Virus record (IMG/VR): IMGVR_UViG_3300020125_000104 | Coordinates: 1-36,613 of that record | DNA: 36,613 nt | Source: a virus | Direction: 5' to 3' (one strand) | Shown: piece after piece, positions 1-5,476 of the stretch | Position numbering within the stretch: position 1 is the first letter of the stretch | Layout: each line of letters opens with the position of its first letter | Notes under the pieces: model-generated | The model's input: the letters and a program-made list of their open reading frames with translations, nothing else | The model's database searches: none | Told to the model about the DNA's origin: nothing | Made by a program: the position numbers and the translations under genes

Positions 1-305
1 GCACGCTTATCTGTGCCGAATGCTACCAAGAGCATTACAGGATAGCAGACGAAGGGCGCGCCCGGCTGCAGGCCATCGCCACCGACCTGTGGGCAGTCGA
101 TGCCATCCAATGCCTGCGCGATGCCGTGGCCGGGAAAGCGCATTGGCGCAGCGATGCCCGCGCCATCATCCGTTCCGTAGATCAGGGCATCCCGCCCGAG
201 CCGATGTCCGAGAGGAAACGCGAACGTCTGCGCGAGATCGACGCTCGCAAGCGCGCCGCGGAAATCACCGCCGACATCATGGAAGACGCTGACCATGCCG
301 CATGA
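1..305 (+). CDS. Partial small phage protein with CxxC motif (5' end outside window)
   Basis: The frame open from base 3 to the TGA at 303-305 has no start inside the window before it reads coding-like sequence, so the gene begins upstream. The visible 100 residues start with a CAEC pair followed by Tyr/His-rich sequence, which could be half of a zinc knuckle, and then an Arg/Glu/Ala-rich helical segment. No family is recognised. The ATG of the next gene lies inside its last codons (11-base overlap), as in an early phage operon. A competing reading frame from base 20 is Arg-rich and looks like a frame shadow. Function unknown; it leads into a recombination gene pair. Confidence 0.6.
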   Translation, partial: TLICAECYQEHYRIADEGRARLQAIATDLWAVDAIQCLRDAVAGKAHWRSDARAIIRSVDQGIPPEPMSERKRERLREIDARKRAAEITADIMEDADHAA

Positions 306-534
306 AGTGATCGCATCTTTGCGCGTCGTCCTGCCTGAAGGCCACTCGGAGATGGCCGGCGCGCTTGCGGATATCGCGCAGGCTTGGTCCAACTTCCTCG
401 GCGAGTTCCAGCAGTATGAGGGCTCCAGCGAGGTCACGTTCGCCGTCAACGAGACGCGCACCAAGCCCGGCCCGAAGCGCAAACCGCGCGCCACGCCATC
501 CCTCGAGGATGTGCCCGCTGCGGAGGCCGCGTGA
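295..534 (+). CDS. Hypothetical small phage protein upstream of Gp157
   Basis: A 79-residue protein, acidic and helical in the first 50 residues and Lys/Arg/Pro-rich near residues 55-68 (PGPKRKPRA), ending in Ala/Glu. The basic linker could contact nucleic acid, but that is inference. It overlaps the preceding gene by 11 bases. Its TGA (532-534) shares one base with the ATG of the Gp157-family gene, a TGATG arrangement that suggests translational coupling. No known family is recognised. Confidence 0.7.
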   Translation: MPHEVIASLRVVLPEGHSEMAGALADIAQAWSNFLGEFQQYEGSSEVTFAVNETRTKPGPKRKPRATPSLEDVPAAEAA

Positions 535-1013
535 TGCCTGACGTGACCGTATCCCCGCGTCGTATCGAGCAGGCGATGGCCGAAGCCATGAAGCTGCGCG
601 AGTTGGTCGGCGACGAAGACGCGCAGTTGCTCGCCGACACGATCGAGGGAGAGACCGATGTGTTCTCTCTGATCGACCGCCTTGCCGAACGCGCGCTGGC
701 CGACAAGCTGCTGGTGGAGCGCGGCAAGGAGCGGCTCAAACGCATCGAGGCCCGTGAGGATCGGGCGCGCGCCATCGTGCAGAAGATGATGGAGGCGCTG
801 GGTGTGGCCAAGCTGGATCGCAGCCTCGCCACGCTATCGGTCAGCGCCGGCCCGCGCTCGGTGCAGATCGTCGACCAAGCGGCCATACCGGACGGCTACT
901 GGCGGAAGTCGGTGGACAAGGTCGAGATCGCCAAGCAGCTGAAGGCCGGCAATGCCGTGGCCGGTGCAGAACTGAGCAACGGTGCGCCGGTGCTCACCCT
1001 GAGGAGCAGGTAG
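534..1013 (+). CDS. Siphovirus Gp157 family protein
   Basis: A 159-residue protein whose layout matches the Gp157 family (Pfam Sipho_Gp157): an N-terminal helical region with LRELVGDEDAQLLADTIEG, a central helix rich in Glu/Arg ending in ARAIVQKMMEALGVAKLDR, then a beta-rich C-terminal part with IPDGYWR and VDKVEIAKQLKAG before a short LTLR ending. Members are usually encoded beside single-strand annealing proteins, SSB or recombination nucleases; resistance to phage has been proposed for one member, but the biochemical role is unsettled. The ATG at 534 is preferred over GTG at 531 because it gives the TGATG overlap seen elsewhere here. The annealing-protein candidate begins at once after its TAG stop. 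Confidence 0.88.
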   Translation: MPDVTVSPRRIEQAMAEAMKLRELVGDEDAQLLADTIEGETDVFSLIDRLAERALADKLLVERGKERLKRIEAREDRARAIVQKMMEALGVAKLDRSLATLSVSAGPRSVQIVDQAAIPDGYWRKSVDKVEIAKQLKAGNAVAGAELSNGAPVLTLRSR

Positions 1014-1913
1014 ATGAACGCACTGACCACGACGGACCCAGTATCTGCCCAGGCGCTGGAGCACATTCTAGGCACCGGCGACCTGTCCAAACTCAGCACG
1101 CAACAGCGAGTGGAATACTACACCAGCACCTGTCATAGCCTCGGGCTGAACCCACTGACACGCCCCTTCCGGTTCCTGGCTCTGAACGGCCAGATTCAAC
1201 TCTACGCAACAAAAGATTGTACGGATCAACTGCGGACAGTGCGCGGCATAACCTTGCATATCATGGACAAGTCCATCGACGGTGACTTGTTCGTTGTCAC
1301 CGTGCGGGCGCGCACCAAGGATGGCCGCGAGGACGAGGATATTGGCGCTGTCACTATCGGCCAGTTGCGTGGTGAGAGCCGGGCAAACGCTCTGATGAAA
1401 GGGACGACGAAGGCCAAGCGGCGCGTCACGCTGTCAATTTGTGGACTAGGCGGCATGCCGGACGAGAGCGAACTCGATGGCATGCCTGGTGCGCGGACAT
1501 TCGACGCAGGAGAGGAGATTCCGGTCGCGCTGATCCACGACGAGAGGGAGGCGCTGAACGACACGGTGCCGCTGCCGAAGCAGGTCCCGCTGAACAAGGC
1601 AGCCGCGGCTGCCACTCCCCGCGCCCCCAGGGTTGCAGAGAAGACCGAGGCGCCCCAGCGCACCGAGGAGCAGTGGAAGGTGTGGGTCGACAAGCTGCGC
1701 CAGGCGTGCGCCGTGCTCTACTCGCGGCAAGAGGTCGTGGAGATTGGCGAGCGGGCCTCGGTGACCGATGCAATTGCCACCGGCCCCGGCTGGGTCCGCG
1801 CCGAGGTGAGCAAGATCCTGGCCGAGAACTACGCCCGCTTCCCGGACGAGCCGGAGGCCGAGGAGCCGACCGACGACCTGGTGATCCACGGCGAGGAAAA
1901 GCTCGGTGCATGA
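1014..1913 (+). CDS. Putative single-strand annealing recombinase (RecT/Bet/Erf-like)
   Basis: A 299-residue protein. Residues 24-75 (QQRVEYYTSTCHSLGLNPLT, then FRFLALNGQIQLYATKDCTD) resemble the part of Bet/RecT-type annealing proteins that reads 'Y C ... GLNP ... P ... K D'. Residues 115-145 carry ANALMKGTTKAKRRVTLSICG, like the 'KA ETKAKRRAT' helix of phage annealing proteins. The C-terminal 130 residues are low-complexity (Ala/Pro/Glu) with a last acidic stretch, as in SSB-interacting tails. Proposed role: pair single-stranded phage DNA during recombination or replication. The Gp157 gene directly upstream supports this. Family placement is by motif recall only; an uncharacterised phage family with the same fold is the alternative. 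Confidence 0.62.
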   Translation: MNALTTTDPVSAQALEHILGTGDLSKLSTQQRVEYYTSTCHSLGLNPLTRPFRFLALNGQIQLYATKDCTDQLRTVRGITLHIMDKSIDGDLFVVTVRARTKDGREDEDIGAVTIGQLRGESRANALMKGTTKAKRRVTLSICGLGGMPDESELDGMPGARTFDAGEEIPVALIHDEREALNDTVPLPKQVPLNKAAAAATPRAPRVAEKTEAPQRTEEQWKVWVDKLRQACAVLYSRQEVVEIGERASVTDAIATGPGWVRAEVSKILAENYARFPDEPEAEEPTDDLVIHGEEKLGA

Positions 1914-1929
1914 TGGGTGATTGACGCTG

Positions 1930-2244
1930 ATGCTTAGGCTGATCTTTCGCGGGTTGGGTAATCTCCCCGGATACGGACCGCACCCCGGTGTCTCGATTGC
2001 GCTCGTGCTGATCGGTGCCGGCGGGCTGGCCGGCGTGCAGCGTGGCGGGTGGTGCGGGTTCGTAGTGGGCGCAGTCACTATGGCGGTGCCAATTTTGTCC
2101 CTGCTGTTCCTGGGGGCGTATGACAGGGCGAGGGACTACGAACGGCACGCACGGGCCGGACATACGATTGACGCGGCTACGGAGCAGCGTGCCATGCGAG
2201 CGGAATGCCCCAGGATGCCTCCCCGGACACGTCCCGTTGGATGA
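1930..2244 (+). CDS. Small membrane protein with two predicted TM segments
   Basis: About 104 residues from the ATG at 1930 (a TTG at 1921 is possible). Two hydrophobic segments are visible: one around PGVSIALVLIGAGGLAGV and one around GFVVGAVTMAVPILSLLFLG, followed by a charged cytoplasmic-type tail. The short hairpin topology fits a holin-like or accessory inner-membrane protein, but no lysis gene adjoins it. The C-terminal 13 codons overlap the start of the next gene, so either the tail or the next start may be slightly different. No family recognised. Confidence 0.55.
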   Translation: MLRLIFRGLGNLPGYGPHPGVSIALVLIGAGGLAGVQRGGWCGFVVGAVTMAVPILSLLFLGAYDRARDYERHARAGHTIDAATEQRAMRAECPRMPPRTRPVG

Positions 2245-2495
2245 CCTACGACCAGCTGGGCGCCGCGCGCAGCATCTCCCGAGCGTCCGCCATCCGGCTG
2301 GTGCGCCGGCGCAAATGGCAGCGCCAGACCGACAACCAAGGACGTGTCACCGTGCTCGTCCCGGCCGAGGCGGAGGCCCCGGCAGACACGCTGGGGGACG
2401 TATCCCGGTCATTGGCCAGCATCGAGGCGCTGGTGGGAGAGAGGATGGCGGACATGTCCCGGCAGCTGGAGGAGGCCAGGGCGGAGGCGTCCTAG
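2205..2495 (+). CDS. Helix-turn-helix DNA-binding protein with C-terminal helix
   Basis: A 96-residue protein. Residues 12-50 (WMTYDQLGAARSISRASAIR, then LVRRRKWQRQ) look like the helix-turn-helix found in many alphaproteobacterial and phage/plasmid proteins that begin 'RWLTYAELA... SA..LV.R..W.RQ..N.G', followed by the short beta end GRVTVLVP. The C-terminal part is a predicted amphipathic helix or coiled coil. Likely a DNA-binding accessory or regulatory protein. The start at 2205 is chosen because the Trp before MTYD belongs to the motif. An ATG at 2241 would make an ATGA overlap with the membrane-protein stop and is a real alternative. Confidence 0.65.
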   Translation: MPQDASPDTSRWMTYDQLGAARSISRASAIRLVRRRKWQRQTDNQGRVTVLVPAEAEAPADTLGDVSRSLASIEALVGERMADMSRQLEEARAEAS

Positions 2496-2560
2496 GCTGC
2501 AGCCGTTCGCCGGGCCCGGCCGCTGTGGGCGCGGCTCCTGGACGCATGGAGAGGCAGTTG

Positions 2561-2586
2561 GGCGCGATAACAACAATTATCGCGCC
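2561..2586. repeat. Perfect 10-bp inverted repeat with 6-base loop
   Basis: GGCGCGATAA at 2561-2570 and its exact complement TTATCGCGCC at 2577-2586 flank CAACAA. It lies in the 170-base gap between the HTH gene and the ribbon-helix-helix gene, 42 bases before the -35 box of a predicted promoter. No T-run follows on either strand, so an operator or mRNA-end hairpin is more likely than a simple intrinsic terminator. The rest of 2496-2665 holds no gene I can support. Confidence 0.7.
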
Positions 2587-2628
2587 TGGTGGAATTTCCC
2601 GCTGCATAGTCAGTATGCACGGTATTCC

Positions 2629-2657
2629 CTTGCCTTAGTGGTGCGCCTGCGCTATCT
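2629..2657 (+). promoter_or_regulatory. Predicted alphaproteobacterial housekeeping promoter
   Basis: CTTGCC at 2629-2634 and CTATCT at 2652-2657 are separated by exactly 17 bases. Ten of twelve positions match the alphaproteobacterial sigma-70-type consensus CTTGAC-N17-CTATAT. A start about seven bases downstream of the -10 box (around 2664) would fall two bases before the ATG of the ribbon-helix-helix gene at 2666, giving an almost leaderless transcript. This would drive the regulator and the lipoprotein/membrane genes after it. Confidence 0.55.
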
Positions 2658-2665
2658 AGCTGCAT

Positions 2666-2794
2666 ATGCAACGCATCAGCATCTCAGTCCCCGACCAGCA
2701 GATGGAATGGCTTAGAGCCGAAGCCAGGCGCATCGGCATCACCATCGGCGAATTGCTGCGACGCATCATAGATCAGAGGCGGGAGCCTGCATGA
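2666..2794 (+). CDS. 42-residue ribbon-helix-helix (CopG/Arc-like) regulator
   Basis: The reading frame ATG 2666 to TGA 2792-2794 encodes a 42-residue protein. It starts MQRISISVP, an alternating strand typical of the ribbon, then DQQMEWLRAEARRIG as helix 1, and ITIGELLRRIIDQRRE as helix 2. This is the classical ribbon-helix-helix layout, with SVPDQQMEWL matching the 'ISVP..M...L...A' pattern of CopG-like proteins. Such proteins bind operators as dimers. The perfect inverted repeat at 2561-2586 and the promoter at 2629-2657 are natural candidate targets. No Shine-Dalgarno sequence precedes the ATG, in keeping with a leaderless start. High AT at its beginning differs from neighbouring genes. 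Confidence 0.72.
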   Translation: MQRISISVPDQQMEWLRAEARRIGITIGELLRRIIDQRREPA

Positions 2795-2807
2795 TCTGAC
2801 CCAAGGC

Positions 2808-2843
2808 GGACCCGCCGTGTGCTCGTAACACAGCGACGGGTCC
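2808..2843. repeat. Imperfect hairpin between RHH and lipoprotein genes
   Basis: GGACCCG (2808-2814) pairs with CGGGTCC (2837-2843), and inside it TGTG (2818-2821) can pair with CACA (2829-2832). There is no T-run, so it may be an RNA processing or attenuation structure rather than a full terminator. The lipoprotein ribosome binding site follows directly at 2857-2863. Confidence 0.4.
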
Positions 2844-2872
2844 TAACCACCAACCGAGAAGGACCCTCGATC

Positions 2873-3265
2873 ATGGCTACCAAGACCCTAATCGCTGCCA
2901 CCGTGGCGGCGCTATCCCTGTCAGCCTGCGCCGGTCGGGCACCCGCTCCGGTGCAGACCGTCCAACTCAAGGACCAGATGATGGACTGCACCGCGGTCCA
3001 GGCCGAGATCGCCGCCAACACGACGAAGCAGGGCGACCTGGGCGGAGAGAAGGGAGCAAAAGCCGTCCAGAACTTCGCGGCCGGTTTCCTGGGGGTGTTC
3101 TTCCTGCCGATGTTCTTCCTGGCTGACTTCCAGGACGCAGCGGGCACCGAGATCAAGGCGCTTGACTCTAGAGACCAGTATCTCTCGACCTTGGCGCTGC
3201 AGCGCTGCAAGCAGCAGCAAGCGACCGGCTGGACGGGCGAGCTACCGGTGGCGCAGGCCAAGTGA
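2873..3265 (+). CDS. Putative phage lipoprotein (signal peptide with lipobox)
   Basis: A 130-residue protein from ATG 2873, chosen because AGAAGGA lies ten bases upstream and because it places a clean signal peptide at the N-terminus: MATKTL, a hydrophobic Ala/Leu core, then lipobox LSAC with the lipidated Cys at residue 19. After a Pro/Ala linker comes a conserved-looking region with two further Cys and a second hydrophobic stretch (FAAGFLGVFFLPMFFLADF). It is predicted to be exported and anchored to a membrane. Phage lipoproteins include superinfection-exclusion proteins, Rz1-type spanins and morons; no partner is recognised, so the choice is open. The next gene overlaps its stop. Confidence 0.75.
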   Translation: MATKTLIAATVAALSLSACAGRAPAPVQTVQLKDQMMDCTAVQAEIAANTTKQGDLGGEKGAKAVQNFAAGFLGVFFLPMFFLADFQDAAGTEIKALDSRDQYLSTLALQRCKQQQATGWTGELPVAQAK

Positions 3266-3504
3266 CAGAACGGACCGGGCGGCGTTCAGCAGCGCCGCCC
3301 ACCCACCCCATGCCGGACATGGACGACGACGAGTTCCTCGAACTCAGAAAGGATCTGACGATGCTACAGATCGAGCGATTGCGGCAGGAGATACGCCTGG
3401 AGAACCGCAAGTTCCTCGTACAGTTCCTCGCGGCCATCGCCGCTTCAATGGCTGGAGGCGCCGCCATCTTCGGCCTTGTCCTGCACCTCACTGGGCGGCT
3501 GTGA
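3262..3504 (+). CDS. Small C-terminally anchored membrane protein
   Basis: Up to 80 residues from a GTG at 3262 that overlaps the lipoprotein stop (GTGA); an ATG at 3310 would give 64 residues. Residues 20-50 form a charged, Leu-heptad helix (ELRKDLTMLQIERLRQEIRL), followed by one TM segment (FLAAIAASMAGGAAIFGLVL) and a four-residue end. A coiled coil plus single helix is seen in spanin-like and holin-accessory proteins, but the topology here (charged N-terminus, tail anchor) is not diagnostic. Its position between a lipoprotein and another membrane protein suggests a three-gene envelope cassette. Confidence 0.6.
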   Translation: MTERTGRRSAAPPTHPMPDMDDDEFLELRKDLTMLQIERLRQEIRLENRKFLVQFLAAIAASMAGGAAIFGLVLHLTGRL

Positions 3505-3549
3505 TGACCGACACTGACCGTGGCGGCCGCTTCTGGATCGGAGGGTGAG

Positions 3550-3777
3550 ATGATCGGACTGCTTGTGTCGATCCTAATCATTATGGTGGTTATCGCCGCA
3601 CTGACCAACGGCACCGTTGGAGTAATCAGGTTCGTATTCGACGGCGAGCCTCCTCGCTATCAGGCCCAACCATGGGCCAAGGGGCACCCGGAAGCCGCCG
3701 ACTGGTTCACTGCGAACGGGTATAGTCCAGCGGCCCCAGCAGACCGTAGGGGATCGCCCGTCCGATATCGGGCGTAG
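3550..3777 (+). CDS. Small single-TM membrane protein at the end of the + strand arm
   Basis: A 75-residue protein. The start at ATG 3550 is chosen over an upstream GTG (3520) because GGAGGGTGAG directly precedes it. Residues 2-24 are one TM segment (IGLLVSILIIMVVIAALTNG), followed by a soluble tail with Pro/Tyr/Trp residues. No family recognised. The last 71 bases overlap the 3' end of the oppositely transcribed ejection-protein gene, an unusually long convergent overlap; the final 20 residues are low-information and may be tolerated read-through. Confidence 0.6.
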   Translation: MIGLLVSILIIMVVIAALTNGTVGVIRFVFDGEPPRYQAQPWAKGHPEAADWFTANGYSPAAPADRRGSPVRYRA

Positions 3778-5476
3778 CCCCGCCTAGGCTGGTATCGATG
3801 ATCCGGCCTGATACCGTTGGACTGTGCAGCCACGATTGCAGCGGACGGTTGCCAAGGAGCGACGGAATCGCCGCAAGTGTCGTGGCAATCGGGTGCCCCG
3901 CAAAGTCGTAAGCCTGTGTTCGTCCTGGCGTGCCGCTGTCAGGTATGTGGCCGAAGAACTGCTTGCCAATCCGCGCCAGGTCGCCCATCTCGCCGCCACC
4001 GGTGTAAGCAATGCCGGTGTTGGACGAATCATACTTGTTCGATTGGTTCACAACCTGCTGCATCAAGCCCGGCGGGGATATGTCGCCTAGGGTGGATTTA
4101 GCGACCAGCGGCTGAAAGGTCTTCATCGCTCGGTATTGCTGATCCAGCGTCTTAAGGTCATCCGCCACCCCCGGCGGTGCCGCGTCGTAGAGCCGATCCT
4201 TAATCGCATCGCGGATCTTTGCCATGTAGGGCTGCGCCGCTCCTGGTGCCGCATTCTCCAGTTTCTTCAACGCCCCGTCGCTGCCCGTAAAGGCCCTATA
4301 AGCTTGCGGTGTGATCGGGCCGCCGGCGAACAGGTCGCCAGTCTGACGGATCGCCTGCCCGACGTGCCATTGCTGGCCGGGATCAAGGAATTGCGTTGCG
4401 TCCGTTCCGATGTTGGCCAGATCATCAGCCAGTGGCTTGCCGCCTGCGATCGGAGGCACTTTTGCCAAAGCCGCCTGATATCCATCCTGGATAGGCTTAA
4501 GGACGGCTTGCATCCCAGCCGGTCCAAACGTGTCGCCAGTCCCTCCAGCTTGGCGCTGTAGTGCCGCCTGAAACTGTCGCTGGTTCCGCAACGCCATCGC
4601 GTCGGCGCCGCTGAACGGCAACGTCTCCCCGACGCCCGCGACCTGCCGCATGAACGGGTTGGTGGACATCCGCGACATAGGCACATTGATGCCCTGTTGC
4701 CGCGCCTTATCTGCCAGGGCAGCAACCTCTGGCCGTAGGCCGCCAGCATAACCGCGCAACACGTCCACGGCCTTGGTCACACCGCCCAGCACCGGCCCAA
4801 GCGCCGCTCCGGTTATCCCCCCCGTTGCTACCTGCTCGGGCAAGCTCTGATCGGAGGCGCCGGAGGTCAGCGCTGCCTGCGTCGCGCCAGTGCCAGCACC
4901 CTGCAGCGCCAACTGGGCGGCGCGGCCGCCGGTGGTCGCCGCTGGTGTTGCCGCGGTAGCGAATTGCGCCGCCTGCCCTACCGCACCGGGGATCAGCCGC
5001 GCGCCTTGTGTGGCGATGTTGCCGACACCGCCCACGATTGGAGCGGTAATCAGTGTCTGCCCGGCGACGCGACCCAGCGAGGCCTCGGTGCTGTCGCCGT
5101 AGCGCTGCTCGAATGCCTTTCGGTCAGCTTCGTTCTTTGCCTCGGTCTCGGCCCCCTGGCCGCCCACATGCGCCAGCCACGCCGCCGGCTTATCGATGAC
5201 ATCGCGCACGCCGCGAGCCGTGCCGGACAGGAATGGTGAGTCCACCGGCTCAGTGAATGCGGGCTGTCCTGCAGTCGCGAATTGGTCCCTCAGGTTGGTC
5301 CATGCCCGCGACAGGATGCCGGGTGGGGCAGGGGGCGGCGGAGGCGGCTCTGGCAACTTGTCGTCGCCAGCCTGCGCCGCATGGGTCCGCTGCTGTTCTG
5401 CCAACGATGGGCGAAACGGCACGACATCCGCCGGCCGATCGGGAAGTTGGTCGCCGGAACCATCATCTATCGCCAC
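3707..5476 (-). CDS. Putative internal virion / DNA ejection protein
   Basis: A 589-residue protein, last gene of the late operon. It has a Pro-rich N-terminus (PPPPPPAPP near residue 45), a Gly/Ala-rich middle with long hydrophobic helical segments (around TLITAPIVGGVGNIATQGAR and GGITGAALGPVLGGVTKAV), and a mostly helical C-terminal half. This composition fits ejection proteins that line or traverse the envelope during DNA entry. Its position just after the transglycosylase-bearing protein fits too. Start: GTG 5476, with GGAG eight bases before it, overlapping the upstream gene by ten bases. No precise family is recognised; a tail-associated structural protein is the alternative. Confidence 0.7.
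   Translation of the reverse strand: MAIDDGSGDQLPDRPADVVPFRPSLAEQQRTHAAQAGDDKLPEPPPPPPAPPGILSRAWTNLRDQFATAGQPAFTEPVDSPFLSGTARGVRDVIDKPAAWLAHVGGQGAETEAKNEADRKAFEQRYGDSTEASLGRVAGQTLITAPIVGGVGNIATQGARLIPGAVGQAAQFATAATPAATTGGRAAQLALQGAGTGATQAALTSGASDQSLPEQVATGGITGAALGPVLGGVTKAVDVLRGYAGGLRPEVAALADKARQQGINVPMSRMSTNPFMRQVAGVGETLPFSGADAMALRNQRQFQAALQRQAGGTGDTFGPAGMQAVLKPIQDGYQAALAKVPPIAGGKPLADDLANIGTDATQFLDPGQQWHVGQAIRQTGDLFAGGPITPQAYRAFTGSDGALKKLENAAPGAAQPYMAKIRDAIKDRLYDAAPPGVADDLKTLDQQYRAMKTFQPLVAKSTLGDISPPGLMQQVVNQSNKYDSSNTGIAYTGGGEMGDLARIGKQFFGHIPDSGTPGRTQAYDFAGHPIATTLAAIPSLLGNRPLQSWLHSPTVSGRIIDTSLGGATPDIGRAIPYGLLGPLDYTRSQ
3755..3774. terminator. Candidate hairpin at the convergent gene junction
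   Basis: CGCCCG (3755-3760) and CGGGCG (3769-3774) can form a six-base-pair stem with an eight-base loop, inside the overlap of the two convergent genes. A bidirectional transcription end would be expected here. There is no T-run, so this is a weak call. Confidence 0.3.

Noticed and set aside
20-292. 90-residue + frame at the left edge
   Set aside because: Arg/Pro-rich, shadow of the partial gene in frame 3 that ends at 305.
1426-2163. 245-residue - strand frame
   Set aside because: Pro/Arg/Ser-rich mirror of the annealing-protein gene.
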